Shown: positions 1 through 10,023 of the stretch, one piece after another
Position numbering within the stretch: the stretch's first letter is position 1
Layout of the letters: each line of letters starts with the position of its first letter
Assembly (NCBI GenBank): GCA_903860745.1
Contig: CAIORQ010000081.1
Location: forward strand, 1-62,686
DNA length: 62,686 nt
Direction: 5' to 3'
From: an uncultured Actinomycetes bacterium
Lineage (GTDB): Bacteria; Actinomycetota; Acidimicrobiia; Acidimicrobiales; RAAP-2
Program-made: the position numbers and the translations under genes
Notes under the pieces: model-generated
The model's input: the letters and a program-made list of their open reading frames with translations, nothing else
What the model was told of the DNA's origin: nothing
Databases searched by the model: none

Positions 1-1274
1 AGGTAGAGGCTCCCGGCGGCCACGATGAGGTCCTCGTCGGCGGAATGCTCGCGCGCGTGCGCGAGCGCCGCCGACACGCTCGCGTGCTCGTAGGCGACTC
101 CCCCGGCTCGGCGCACGGCCTCGGCCACCACGTGGGCGTCCATCGCCCGCGGCGACGCGGGCGAGCAGCAGTGGAACTCGGTGAAGCCCAGCGCCACCAA
201 CGGCTCGACCATGTCGTCGACGTCACGACCACCGAGCATGCCCAGAACGCAGCGCCGGGCTCCGACGACGTGGAAGGCGCCGTCCAGGGCGTTGCAGAGC
301 GCACGGACCCCCGCCGGGTTGTGCGCCCCGTCCACCACGATCATCGGGTGGCGGCTCAAGAGCTCCAATCGGCCCGGCATCGTCACGTGCGCCAGCGTCT
401 TGCGCACCACCTCGTCACCCAGCGCGCGCCCTAAGAAGGCCTCGGCGGCGACGATGGCGGTGGTCGCGTTGACCCCCTGGTGGATGCCGTGGAGCGAGAC
501 CAGAACCTCCTCGTAGTGGGCGAAGGGCGTCCGCACGGTGATGGCCCGTCCACCCACCGCCAAATCGTTTCGCTCCAACGCATAGGACTCCTCGATCGTC
601 CACAGCGTCGCCCCGAGTTCGTCGGCCTTCGCCATGGCGATCTCCACCACGACCGCGTTCGTGGTCGACACGATGGCCGTGGCCTCGGGCCGGAAGATCC
701 CCACCTTGTCGCGGGCGATGGCGGAGATGGTGTCGCCCAGGACCGCGGTGTGGTCGAGGTCGACGTTGGTGAGGACCGTGACGTCGCCGTCGACGACGTT
801 GGTCGAATCCCAGGTCCCGCCCAGTCCCACCTCCACCACGGCCACGTCGACTCCTTCGTCGGAGAAGTGCAGCAGGGCCCCCACCGTGAGGAGCTCGAAG
901 CGGGTCAGGGCCACGTGGCTCACGCTCTCGACGTCGTAGAGGCGCGCCAGCAGCGTCGTGAAGTCGTCGTCGTCGATGGGCGTCGCGTTGATCGCGATGC
1001 GCTCATTGATCGCGTGCAGGTCAGGGCTCGTGAAGGTGCCGACCCGCAGTCCCGTACGACACAGCAGCGCCGTGGTGAGGGTGGTGGTCGTGCCCTTGCC
1101 GTTGGTGCCCGTGATGTGCACGATGGGGTAGTCCCGGTGCGGATCGGCCAGGAGCGCCAGGGTGTCGACGATCGGGGCCAGCGAGGGGTTCTCGCGCCGA
1201 CTGGGCGCGAGCCGCTCGTAATCGACGTGGGACTCGAGCCACGCCAGGGCCTCGTCGTACGTGGTCGGCCGCAC
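1..1274 (-). CDS. folC: Folylpolyglutamate synthase / dihydrofolate synthase, 3' end cut by window edge
   Basis: Cytoplasmic Mur-ligase-like enzyme that adds glutamate to folates using ATP. About 424 codons are visible and the C-terminus lies beyond position 1. Conceptual translation shows the ATP-binding loop TGTNGKGTT near residue 50, the VVEVGLGGTWDSTN block and the LTNVDLDHTAVLG block, all typical of FolC. The reading frame is open right through. The chosen GTG (1274) lies 2 bp after the clpX stop, so the gene is very likely co-transcribed and translationally coupled with clpX. No other start fits the family N-terminus as well. A folC downstream of clpX (often with valS between) is common in actinobacteria and clostridia; valS is absent here. 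Confidence 0.9.
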   Translation of the reverse strand, partial: MRPTTYDEALAWLESHVDYERLAPSRRENPSLAPIVDTLALLADPHRDYPIVHITGTNGKGTTTTLTTALLCRTGLRVGTFTSPDLHAINERIAINATPIDDDDFTTLLARLYDVESVSHVALTRFELLTVGALLHFSDEGVDVAVVEVGLGGTWDSTNVVDGDVTVLTNVDLDHTAVLGDTISAIARDKVGIFRPEATAIVSTTNAVVVEIAMAKADELGATLWTIEESYALERNDLAVGGRAITVRTPFAHYEEVLVSLHGIHQGVNATTAIVAAEAFLGRALGDEVVRKTLAHVTMPGRLELLSRHPMIVVDGAHNPAGVRALCNALDGAFHVVGARRCVLGMLGGRDVDDMVEPLVALGFTEFHCCSPASPRAMDAHVVAEAVRRAGGVAYEHASVSAALAHAREHSADEDLIVAAGSLY

Positions 1275-1276
1275 GA

Positions 1277-2530
<1,254 letters not shown>

Positions 2531-2764
2531 CGCTCACCTCCTCTTCCATCTTACGGGGCGCCGCCGCGCGAAAGCGGTACCCCGGGGTCCGTCACCGGCG
2601 CTCGGGGAAGAAACAAAGAGGCGTCGTGGGCCGCGTCCGCACCCGCTTCGCCGGACCCACCCGACACCCCGAGAAGAGTCCCGACCGGACAACCGATCTA
2701 GAAATTACTCCTGATCAGGTAGGTCACCACGAGGGACGAACGAACAAGTCGCCACCGGCGCGGG

Positions 2765-3373
2765 TCACGGTCGAGCGCTGAGGACCTCGTCGATCAGACC
2801 GTACTCCACGGCCTCGTCGGCGCCGATGATGTAGTCACGATCGGTGTCCTTGGTGATCCGCTCGACGCTCTGGCCGGTGTCGTTGGCCAACATGGTGTTG
2901 AGCATGTCCTTCATGCGCAGGATCTCGCGGGCCTGGATCTCGATGTCGGATGCCTGTCCACCCACTCCACCCCAGGGCTGGTGCAGGAGCACCCTCGCGT
3001 GGGGCAGGGCGAAACGCTTGCCCTTGGTCCCCGCGGCCAGGAGCACCGCCGCGGCCGAGGCCGCCTGTCCGAAGCAGAAGGTCGACACGTCGGGCTTGAT
3101 GTACTTGAGGGTGTCGTAGATCGCGAGCAGGCCCGTGATGTCACCGCCGGGCGAGTTGATGTAGAGGTTGATGTCCTTGTCGGGGTCCTCGGACTCCAGG
3201 AAGAGCATCTGCGCGCAGATCAGGTTGGCGATGGTGTCGTCGATGGGCGTGCCCAAGAAGACGATGCGCTCGCGCAACAGGCGACTGTAGAGGTCGTAGG
3301 CCCGCTCGCCGCGGTTGGAGGACTCGACCACGGTGGGCACGAGGTAGTTCTGGGCACGGAAGTGTTCGTTCAC
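2765..3373 (-). CDS. clpP: ClpP, ATP-dependent Clp protease proteolytic subunit
   Basis: Serine protease forming the tetradecameric chamber used by ClpX or ClpC. 202 residues, usual length. The catalytic triad is visible: Ser106 in [10 protein letters not shown] (the usual M-G after AAS is replaced by A-A), His131 in LLHQPWGG and Asp180 in KDTDRDY. The substrate/oxyanion strand INSPGGDIT is intact. The start is GTG, 9 bp after the tig stop, preceded by an AAGGTGA SD. Many actinobacteria carry two clpP copies side by side; only one is here, so a second copy would have to be elsewhere. Confidence 0.97.
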   Translation of the reverse strand: MNEHFRAQNYLVPTVVESSNRGERAYDLYSRLLRERIVFLGTPIDDTIANLICAQMLFLESEDPDKDINLYINSPGGDITGLLAIYDTLKYIKPDVSTFCFGQAASAAAVLLAAGTKGKRFALPHARVLLHQPWGGVGGQASDIEIQAREILRMKDMLNTMLANDTGQSVERITKDTDRDYIIGADEAVEYGLIDEVLSARP

Positions 3374-3382
3374 GATGTCACC

Positions 3383-4726
3383 TTATTCGTCAGCGCCGTC
3401 GTCCTCGACGGACTGGTCCTGGTTGAGCAGGTTCTTGTCGATGACGAGGCCCAGGTGGTCGACGAAGACGACGTTCTCGCTGAGCCAGGTGTTGGCCTTC
3501 ATCTTGGCCACCTCGGCCCGGAAGGAGACGACACGGCCGGTCTGGTACAGGTTGTCGCGCAGGGTGTCGACGGACAGGTCCATGGCCTCGGCGGTCTTGA
3601 CGAGCTCCTCCTCGACCTCCTCGTCACTGGCCTCGAGGCCCTGGGCCTTCACCAGGGCGCGCAGCGCCAGGTCGATCTTCACCGCTCGAAGGGCGTCGGC
3701 GCGCACCGCCGCGAGCAGCTGGTCGGGCGTCTGCCCGGTGGCCTGGAGGAACTGCTGGAGGTCCATCTTCTGCTGGGCCAGACGGTGACCGAGGTCGTGC
3801 ATCCGATCGTTGGTCTCGGCGTCGACCAGGACCGCCGGGACGACCTCGTCGGCGACCAGGTCGCCCAGGGCCACCAGGGTGGCGTCGCGCTGGGACATCT
3901 GCGCCTCGACCACCTTCATCTTGCCCATCTGGGTCATGACGGCGTCACGCATCTCGTCGACCGTGGGCCAGTCGGTGTTCTCCTCGACCCACTCGTCGGT
4001 GAGCTCGGGGAGGATGCGCTCCTTCACCTGCTTGAGCTTCATCGTGTACACGACGCTCTGACCCTCGCCCGCCTTGGCGGTGACGACCAGTTCCTCCCCG
4101 GCGCGCAGGCCGAGGATCAGGCTGTCCACCTCCGGAACGATCGAACCCGAACCCACGGTGTACATGAAGTCGCTCATCTCGAAGGGCTCGCCCTCGGTGC
4201 CCGGTCGTTCCGCCTTGATGTCCATGTTCACCAGGTCACCACCGACGATGGGACGGTCCACGTCCTCCAGCACGGCGTCGGTCTCGCGGAAACGGTCGAT
4301 CTGGGCCTCGAACTCGTCATCGCTGACCACGGGTGAGGGGATCGTCACGCGCAGTCCCTCGACGCCCGCGATCTCCACCTCGGGTCGGACCTCGACCTCG
4401 GCCTCGAAGACGAGGGTGCCCTCCTCCTCGCCCTCGGTGATGGTCACGTCGGGCTGGCCGATCGGGTCGATCAGGGTCTCGGAGATTGCCCGGGCGTAGA
4501 AGTCGGGAAGGGACTCTCGGATGGCCTCCGAGCGCAGCACGGCCGGTCCGCCGATGTTGGCGATTAGCACCTGCTTGGGCACCTTGCCCTTGCGGAAGCC
4601 CTTGACGTTGACCTGCTGGGCCAGCTTGGCGGCGGCGGCGTCCAGGGCGACGGCCATCTCGGCGTCCTCGACCTCGACGACGAGCTTGATCTTGTTGTTG
4701 TCCAGGGTGGAGATGGTTGCACGCAT
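3383..4726 (-). CDS. tig: Trigger factor, ribosome-associated chaperone
   Basis: Binds nascent chains at the ribosome exit tunnel. Order of domains: N-terminal ribosome-binding domain with the signature GFRKGKVP near residue 40, a central FKBP-like prolyl isomerase domain (GDLVNMDI... VGSGSIVPEVD...), and a long helical C-terminal chaperone domain. I chose ATG 4726 (447 residues, begins MRATISTLDNNKIK) because family N-termini start here; the frame remains open upstream to 4867 but that extension is Arg/Pro-rich and unlike the family. A GGAGGT lies rather far upstream (about 15 nt). First gene of tig-clpP-clpX-folC. Confidence 0.96.
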   Translation of the reverse strand: MRATISTLDNNKIKLVVEVEDAEMAVALDAAAAKLAQQVNVKGFRKGKVPKQVLIANIGGPAVLRSEAIRESLPDFYARAISETLIDPIGQPDVTITEGEEEGTLVFEAEVEVRPEVEIAGVEGLRVTIPSPVVSDDEFEAQIDRFRETDAVLEDVDRPIVGGDLVNMDIKAERPGTEGEPFEMSDFMYTVGSGSIVPEVDSLILGLRAGEELVVTAKAGEGQSVVYTMKLKQVKERILPELTDEWVEENTDWPTVDEMRDAVMTQMGKMKVVEAQMSQRDATLVALGDLVADEVVPAVLVDAETNDRMHDLGHRLAQQKMDLQQFLQATGQTPDQLLAAVRADALRAVKIDLALRALVKAQGLEASDEEVEEELVKTAEAMDLSVDTLRDNLYQTGRVVSFRAEVAKMKANTWLSENVVFVDHLGLVIDKNLLNQDQSVEDDGADE

Positions 4727-4772
4727 AAGGAGAACCAGCCTACCTCCCGGCGGGTTCCTCCCCAGCCCGCTT

Positions 4773-5585
4773 CTAGGGCACGACGTTGAGCGAGGCGGCG
4801 AGGCGGCGCGCGAGCTCGCGGTCGCCACGCACGTCGGTGGCCGAAGCGGCCAAGAAAGCCTCGGCATTGATCCTCCCCGCCATGACGCGCCAGAACAATT
4901 CCACGGCCGTGGACAGCTCCACCAGGGGGATGACGTCGGTCGCGGGGACCGCGACCCCCCGGCCCTGACGCACTTCGACCTGCACGCTGCGCGCCAGTGC
5001 TCCCGTGAGGTTCACGCGCAGCAGTGAGCCCTCGGGCGCGGCGACCCGCTTGGCCCAGACGTAGGGCAGGGCCGCCTCGAAGGTGTTGATGACGATCTCC
5101 TCGCCGGGCCCGTGGTCGTCGGCGGGCTCGAGCAGGGCGTCGCGGATGTCTTGGAGGTGGATCCAGGAATCGAGCGTCCGTGTCTCCATGAACTGGTGGA
5201 GCGGACGCTCACCCAGCGGGCTCCACGCGACCGCATCCCACTGCTCATCGTCGAGCGACCTGAGACGCGCCAGGGTCGCTCGAGTGGCGTCGCGGAAATC
5301 GGCGCGCACCTCATCGGCCCCCAAGTGCCGGCGCGCTGCGACGAAGGCTTCGTTGTTCACACCCAGGTCGTTCCTGACGTGTCCGGGTCGAGGACCCGTC
5401 AACTCCGGCGTGGGGGTGCCGCCGAGGAACAGTTCCGTACCGGTCACGTGGTTCACCACGTCGCGCACGCTCCAGCCCGGACAACTCGTCAAGGCGTCGA
5501 AATCACGTTCGGTCCGTGTCGAGAGAACCAGTTCGATACGCCCCCAGGTGTCCTCCAACGCGTCGATGAGCCAGTCGTAGGCCAC
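4773..5585 (-). CDS. Maleylpyruvate isomerase / mycothiol-dependent DinB-like protein
   Basis: 270 residues. The N-terminal four-helix DinB-like part has the family motif CPGWSVRDVVNHVTG (about 35-49) and the helix SWIHLQDIRDALL, both characteristic of the actinobacterial maleylpyruvate isomerase N-terminal family, with metal-binding His residues in the two motifs. The C-terminal part looks like the SCP2-like MDMPI domain. Known members use mycothiol as cofactor or act in small-molecule detoxification; the substrate here cannot be told. Start GTG 5585. It lies 46 bp upstream of tig on the same strand. Its presence fits a mycothiol-producing actinobacterium. Confidence 0.8.
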   Translation of the reverse strand: MAYDWLIDALEDTWGRIELVLSTRTERDFDALTSCPGWSVRDVVNHVTGTELFLGGTPTPELTGPRPGHVRNDLGVNNEAFVAARRHLGADEVRADFRDATRATLARLRSLDDEQWDAVAWSPLGERPLHQFMETRTLDSWIHLQDIRDALLEPADDHGPGEEIVINTFEAALPYVWAKRVAAPEGSLLRVNLTGALARSVQVEVRQGRGVAVPATDVIPLVELSTAVELFWRVMAGRINAEAFLAASATDVRGDRELARRLAASLNVVP

Positions 5586-5641
5586 GGTTCGCCTCAGCAG
5601 GACTGCGCCAGCGGCGAGGCCGATGTGTGAAGATGGTCCGG

Positions 5642-5716
5642 CGGGAAGTAGCGCAGCTTGGTTAGCGCGCCTGGTTTGGGACCAGGAGGCCGCGGGTTCG
5701 AATCCCGCCTTCCCGA
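5642..5716 (+). tRNA. tRNA-Pro (anticodon TGG)
   Basis: Acceptor stem CGGGAAG pairs perfectly with CTTCCCG; anticodon stem CCTGG/CCAGG encloses loop TTTGGGA, anticodon TGG; T-arm GCGGG-TTCGAAT-CCCGC. Discriminator base A at 5716. No CCA is encoded. It is followed after 19 bp by the stop of the converging zinc-ribbon gene. Confidence 0.96.
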
Positions 5717-5735
5717 CTCGCCGACGCGCACCGAA

Positions 5736-6338
5736 CTACGCGTCGCAGGTCGGGCAGGTGTTCGTGCCCTCCGGGAACGCCTGTCCACAGAATCGGCAGA
5801 TCACCTCGGGGCGATCCTTGGACCCGCAGTCGTGTCCCAGCGCGCGGTTGCCCGGGATGTGGTCGCCGCACCACGGGCAGTAGAGACGTCGACGCGTGTC
5901 CACCGCCCCGCCCGGTGCGCCTGCCGGTGCGCCGCTCTTCGGAGCGAAGCGCGCCAGCGGGATCGGGGCGGCGCCACCGGCGCCCGTGGGCACGTGACTC
6001 TTCGACGCCACCGCGCTCAGCGAGGAACGACCACCGCCGGCACCCGGCCAGGGTGTGAACGCGAAGACGAGGAAGAGGAGCCAGCCGAGGGTCAGACCCA
6101 CCACGTCGACCCAGCCCATCACGCCGTAGCGCGAGAAGGAGAAGGCGCCTCCGTTGAGGAAGGTCGAGGTCTGGGACCACTTGATCAGCACGGTGACCGC
6201 CGTGGTCACCACCGGGATGGCCGGGGCGACCACCCACCACTTCGGCAGTCCCGATTTGGAGATCATCACGGTCCAGGCGATGAAGGAGACCGCCACGACC
6301 ACCAGGACGTACACCAGGGACATGATGTGGACGAACAT
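5736..6338 (-). CDS. Membrane protein with C-terminal zinc ribbons, function unknown
   Basis: 200 residues from ATG 6338, chosen for the AGGAG 4 bp upstream; the frame is open further upstream but that part lacks coding character. The N-terminal half has about three hydrophobic segments (residues ~5-25, 34-52 and 70-95), a Gly/Ser/Ala/Pro-rich linker follows, and the C-terminus holds a CPWCGDHI...H-x-C motif and a CRFC...CPTC zinc ribbon. Zinc-ribbon membrane proteins of this design are widespread and uncharacterised. It sits between tRNA-Pro and tRNA-Arg and points away from the tRNA-Arg gene. I do not recognise a specific family. Confidence 0.75.
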   Translation of the reverse strand: MFVHIMSLVYVLVVVAVSFIAWTVMISKSGLPKWWVVAPAIPVVTTAVTVLIKWSQTSTFLNGGAFSFSRYGVMGWVDVVGLTLGWLLFLVFAFTPWPGAGGGRSSLSAVASKSHVPTGAGGAAPIPLARFAPKSGAPAGAPGGAVDTRRRLYCPWCGDHIPGNRALGHDCGSKDRPEVICRFCGQAFPEGTNTCPTCDA

Positions 6339-6438
6339 GAAACTCCTACCTTCGCAAGGCCGACCTAACCGCCATTTCTTTGAACCTACCCCAAACGCGG
6401 GGTCGGGCTGGTGCATCACGACCACGACCCCGTGTCGC

Positions 6439-6472
6439 GATGGAGAGGCGCTGTGAGAACCACCTCTCCATC
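6439..6472 (-). terminator. Hairpin downstream of tRNA-Arg
   Basis: Perfect 10-bp inverted repeat (GATGGAGAGG / CCTCTCCATC) with a 14-nt loop, beginning 6 nt after the 3' end of tRNA-Arg on the minus strand. There is no clear U-tract, as is common in high-GC actinobacteria. Confidence 0.5.
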
Positions 6473-6477
6473 TCCAG

Positions 6478-6551
6478 TGCCCCCGGCAGGAGTCGAACCC
6501 GCAACCTGACGGGTAGAAACCGTCTGCTCTATCCAGTTGAGCTACAGGGGC
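6478..6551 (-). tRNA. tRNA-Arg (anticodon TCT)
   Basis: On the minus strand: acceptor GCCCCTG with CGGGGGC (one T-G pair), D-arm TAGCTCAACTGGATAGAGCA, anticodon stem GACGG/CCGTC with loop TTTCTAC (anticodon TCT), T-arm GCGGG-TTCGACT-CCTGC. Discriminator A; no encoded CCA. Confidence 0.96.
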
Positions 6552-6646
6552 TCTCCCTCATCGTATCCAGCCCGACCCCGACCACACGTCCCCTCGCCAG
6601 GCGGCTCGGCGACGAAGTGAGGCACTGTGTAATACTGGTGAGTCTT

Positions 6647-6721
6647 GGTGGGCGTAGCTCAGTTGGTTAGAGCGCCAGGTTGTGGTCCTGGAGGTCGCGG
6701 GTTCGACCCCCGTCGCTCACC
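6647..6721 (+). tRNA. tRNA-His (anticodon GTG)
   Basis: Acceptor GTGGGCG pairs with CGCTCAC. G at 6647 and C at 6721 form the G-1:C73 pair that identifies tRNA-His. Anticodon stem CCAGG/CCTGG, loop TTGTGGT, anticodon GTG. No CCA is encoded. A TAATAC -10-like element lies at 6630-6635. Confidence 0.96.
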
Positions 6722-6726
6722 CCACC

Positions 6727-6755
6727 CAACCCCCGGCCGCAACGGCCGGGGGTTG
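6727..6755 (+). terminator. Hairpin terminator after tRNA-His
   Basis: Perfect 12-bp stem (CAACCCCCGGCC / GGCCGGGGGTTG) with a 5-nt loop, starting 5 nt after tRNA-His. No long T-run follows. Confidence 0.7.
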
Positions 6756-6810
6756 ATCGTTTCATCCGCCGACGCACGAGGGCCCTCGAGCCGCGGTATA
6801 GACTCGTCTC

Positions 6811-6886
6811 GCGCCGGTAGCTCAATTGGCAGAGCATTTGACTCTTAATCAACAGGTTCCGGGTTCAAGTCCCGGCCGGCGCACCA
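6811..6886 (+). tRNA. tRNA-Lys (anticodon CTT), CCA encoded
   Basis: Acceptor GCGCCGG/CCGGCGC, discriminator A (6883), then an encoded CCA at 6884-6886, unlike the three neighbouring tRNA genes. Anticodon loop CTCTTAA gives CTT. The anticodon stem has four good pairs and a T-C mismatch at its outer end. A TATAGA element lies at about 6797-6802, a plausible -10. Confidence 0.95.
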
Positions 6887-7023
6887 ATCGAATCTCGAAT
6901 CGTGTGCAACGTGAGCGCTGTGCGCGACCGATGACGCCGACGTGCCGGCCTTCATCGGTGAATCCCCTTAGAACGGAGGCTTCTCACTACGATGTTGCGG
7001 TGATGACCGGCGCGAGGAGATGG

Positions 7024-9282
7024 ATGAGCGGTCGCTTCGCCTCGGTCCACCTCCGGGCAATCCTCTGGATCGTCCTGGCCGTCGTGGTCGCCAATGGGGC
7101 CTTCATCTTCTTGGGCTACGAGTCGAGCCCCCTGTGGTGGACGTCGGGGATCGCGACGCACCAGTGCGCCTGGTACTGCGGACTGCCCTCCATCGATCCG
7201 AACGTCGGCTTCATCACGCAGCCCTTCGGGCATCTCGCCGCGCTGGACCTCCTCCACGGCCACCTTCCCTGGTGGAACTACTTCGAGGGCATGGGTCAGC
7301 CACTGGCCGGCGAGATGCAGTCCGCCGCGCTCTTGCCCCTCGTGCTGCTGTTCGTCTTTCCCGCCGGGCTGTTGCTCTTCCACCTCTCCCTGCAGCTCAT
7401 CGCCGGGGTCTCCACCTACTTCCTGGCTCGCCGGCTGGGCGTCGGCACCACTATCGCGACGGTGGGGGGGATCCTCTTCGCCCTCAACGGGACCTTCGCC
7501 TGGATCGCCAACGCCGTCATCAACCCCATCGCGTTCATGCCCATGATGCTGCTGGGCATCGAGGTGGCGTTGGACGCGACAGGGGCCAAGCGACGTGCGG
7601 GGTGGACGCTCCTCGCCCTGGCGATTGCACTCTCCGTCTACGCGGGGTTCCCCGAGGTGGCGTACCTCGACGGACTCTTCTGCGCGGGCTGGGCCCTCAC
7701 TCGCCTCTTCTCGCTCGAGCGCGAGCGTCGCCGGGCGGGTCTGGGACGACTCGCCGTCGGTGGCGTCGCGGGGCTGGCGCTCAGCGCGCCGATCCTGGTC
7801 GCGTTCTTCGACTACGTCACGTCCGCCAACCTGGGCGCACACGCCGCCAAGGGCTTGGCCATGGCCACGACGTCGCCCAAGACACTGGCGCTGCTGATCG
7901 ACCCCTACCTCAGCGGCACGCTCTTCGGAGGCTCGCCGTCGACGCCGAGCAACCTACTGGGCTACTTCACCGCGACGGTCGCCGTCTTCGCGATCGCTGG
8001 CACGATGGGGCGCCGCTTGCGCCCGCTTCGACTCTTTCTCGTTGGGTGGATCCTGGCGGTGCTCGCGGGCGTTCTCAACGTCCTGTTCGTCCGCCGGTTG
8101 TGGAACCTGGTTCCCGACATGCGCGAGATCGCCTTCGGGCGCTATATCTGGCCCACGGTCGAAATGGCGGTCGTCGTCCTGGCGGTGCTCGGCCTCAGCG
8201 ACATCGTCGCCGCCGCCGTCGATCGACGCCGGGTCATTCTGTCCGCACTGGCGGTGGCGTCCCTGGGACTGGTGGGCGTCTTCGTCGTCGTGCCCCTCGG
8301 AGGGGCGGTGGGTGGATCGGTCAAGGGGGTGGTCACCGTTCTCATCGTGGCCCCCTTCGTGGCCCTGGCGATCATGCTCTACGCCCTGATCTATCTCGAC
8401 ACGCGCAAGGCCCTGCGCGTGGTGGTGGCCCTGATGGTCTTCGAATCAATGATCTTCTTCGTGACGCCGAGCCTGCGCAACCCCTCGTCCACCGTCGTCG
8501 ACACCGGCACGATCACCTACTTGCAGCAACACGAGGGGATGGATCGCTTCCTCACCCTGGGGGTGCTGAACCCCAATTGGGGCACCCAGTTCGACGTCGA
8601 CGAACTCAACGCCATCGACCTGCCCGATCCGGTGAACTTCACCGACTACGTCAAGGCGCATCTGGCGCCGAAGATCAAGAACCCGCGAATCTTCACCCTG
8701 CCCTTCACTCCCGACAACGAGAACGAGGTCGCGGCCCACCTCGGCGCATTCGAGGCGGTGGGCGTCGAGTACCTGCTCACGCCCATCGTCAAGCCGACCG
8801 CGCAGTTGGCCGCCACGGGCATCACGGTGGTCGCCAAGGACTCCGACTCCTTGCTCTACCAACTCCCCCACCCCGGCCCCTACTTCAGTACCGCCCTGTC
8901 GACGTGCACGTCGACAGGGGCCACCGTCGATCGCGTCACGGTCACGTGCCCCAGCGCCACCACCCTGGCCCGCAACGAGCTGTACATGGCCGGCTGGAGC
9001 GCGCACGTGAACGGACGTGCCGCTCCCATCACATCGACCAACGGGCTGACCCAGGATGTGGCCCTGCCGGCGGGAACGTCGACGGTCACCTTCGACTTCC
9101 TGCCTCCTCACGAGATGCTGGCTGGTGGCGTCGCCCTCGCCGGTCTCCTCGGCATGTTCGCCGCATGGCTTCCCCGTCGACGTCCCTCTCGTCGGGGGTC
9201 ACCGAACTCAGTGAACGTCGACGAGCCCCGGGGGGAACCTCTAGAGACGGATGTCTCGACTACAGCACCTCAGCCAGACTGA
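7024..9282 (+). CDS. YfhO-like polytopic membrane protein (glycosyltransferase-type fold)
   Basis: 752 residues from ATG 7024, chosen because GAGGAG lies 5 bp upstream; the frame is open from within tRNA-Lys but that part cannot be coding. Roughly 12-14 hydrophobic segments fill residues 1-470, including an early periplasmic loop with conserved-looking Trp/Asp residues (PWWNYFEGMGQPL), then a large extracytoplasmic region (about 475-700) and one C-terminal membrane helix followed by a basic tail. This layout matches YfhO/DUF6541-type proteins, GT-C-like enzymes involved in cell-surface glycosylation (in Bacillus YfhO glycosylates lipoteichoic acid). Substrate here unknown. The 3' end overlaps the converging DUF2017 gene by 23 bp. 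Confidence 0.8.
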   Translation: MSGRFASVHLRAILWIVLAVVVANGAFIFLGYESSPLWWTSGIATHQCAWYCGLPSIDPNVGFITQPFGHLAALDLLHGHLPWWNYFEGMGQPLAGEMQSAALLPLVLLFVFPAGLLLFHLSLQLIAGVSTYFLARRLGVGTTIATVGGILFALNGTFAWIANAVINPIAFMPMMLLGIEVALDATGAKRRAGWTLLALAIALSVYAGFPEVAYLDGLFCAGWALTRLFSLERERRRAGLGRLAVGGVAGLALSAPILVAFFDYVTSANLGAHAAKGLAMATTSPKTLALLIDPYLSGTLFGGSPSTPSNLLGYFTATVAVFAIAGTMGRRLRPLRLFLVGWILAVLAGVLNVLFVRRLWNLVPDMREIAFGRYIWPTVEMAVVVLAVLGLSDIVAAAVDRRRVILSALAVASLGLVGVFVVVPLGGAVGGSVKGVVTVLIVAPFVALAIMLYALIYLDTRKALRVVVALMVFESMIFFVTPSLRNPSSTVVDTGTITYLQQHEGMDRFLTLGVLNPNWGTQFDVDELNAIDLPDPVNFTDYVKAHLAPKIKNPRIFTLPFTPDNENEVAAHLGAFEAVGVEYLLTPIVKPTAQLAATGITVVAKDSDSLLYQLPHPGPYFSTALSTCTSTGATVDRVTVTCPSATTLARNELYMAGWSAHVNGRAAPITSTNGLTQDVALPAGTSTVTFDFLPPHEMLAGGVALAGLLGMFAAWLPRRRPSRRGSPNSVNVDEPRGEPLETDVSTTAPQPD

Positions 9283-9691
9283 ACAGGAAGGTCTGCAGGG
9301 TCGTGATGTAGTCACGGGTGGGCGCGTCAGCGAGCGCCAGGCGGTCCTCGCTCAACAGGCCCTTGGCCGTGATGGTCGCGCGCAGGGCGATCTGCAACGA
9401 ACACAGCCACGCCCAGGCCTCGGCGTCGTTCAAGAACTCCTCGCCCAAGGTGGCCACGGCCAGTTCGACGTTGGAGGTGATCTCACTTTGTCGGTTGAAG
9501 GTCGCCAGCGGGTCGTCCACGTCGTGGCTGGGGTCGATCGGGGCGTTCAAGCTGGCGTGCCACTCGTGGTCGGGATCCGCCTCGGCGGCCAGGACGTGGC
9601 CGAAGGCCTCGCGGGCGATGGCCCGGCCCGCGTCGTTCAGCCGGACCTCGATGCGACCGTCGCGGCGGCGCACGAAGAGGCGACCCGCCAT
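9260..9691 (-). CDS. DUF2017 family protein
   Basis: 143 residues, starting MAGRLFVRRRDGRIEVRL. Matches the DUF2017 family, found almost only in actinobacteria and nearly always directly after clpS. Its ATG shares one base with the clpS stop codon (TAATG), so translation is coupled. No catalytic motif is visible; the protein is acidic and mostly helical. A role connected to ClpS/ClpC proteolysis is inferred from context alone. Its last 23 bp lie antisense to the end of the YfhO-like gene. Confidence 0.85.
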   Translation of the reverse strand: MAGRLFVRRRDGRIEVRLNDAGRAIAREAFGHVLAAEADPDHEWHASLNAPIDPSHDVDDPLATFNRQSEITSNVELAVATLGEEFLNDAEAWAWLCSLQIALRATITAKGLLSEDRLALADAPTRDYITTLQTFLFSLAEVL

Positions 9692-9993
9692 TAGGAGTCC
9701 TGCTCGATCGTGGAGAGCAGACCGGCCGACTGGAGCTTCACGCAGTAGCCCTGGGCCCGCTCCAGGGGACCCGACCACACGATGGCGCGCCCCTCGTGGT
9801 GAACGGTCAACATCAGCTGGGTGGCCTTGTTGTTCGGGTAGCCGAAGATCTTGAGCAGGATCACGACGACCACCGACATCGGGGTCACCGGGTCGTCCCA
9901 CACCACCACGTTCCAGGGACGTTGGGTCAGCGTCGTGGTCTGGGACTCGGTCTGGGTCTCCCCCGACACGCGCAGGGGCTTCACCGCTGGCAC
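9691..9993 (-). CDS. clpS: ClpS, N-end-rule adaptor of the Clp protease
   Basis: 100 residues. Delivers proteins with destabilising N-termini to ClpC/ClpA-ClpP. The core WNVVVWDDPVTPMSVVV, the YPNNKATQLM helix and VHHEGRA contain the Asp and His residues that bind the substrate alpha-amino group. The first 26 residues are a flexible extension. GTG 9993 has an upstream GGAGAGGTG. It is 30 bp downstream of the epimerase-like gene on the same strand and fused by a one-base overlap to DUF2017. Together with tig-clpP-clpX in this window it belongs to the protein-quality-control set. Confidence 0.93.
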   Translation of the reverse strand: MPAVKPLRVSGETQTESQTTTLTQRPWNVVVWDDPVTPMSVVVVILLKIFGYPNNKATQLMLTVHHEGRAIVWSGPLERAQGYCVKLQSAGLLSTIEQDS

Positions 9994-10023
9994 GTGGACA
10001 CCTCTCCAGAGTCGGCCACCGGG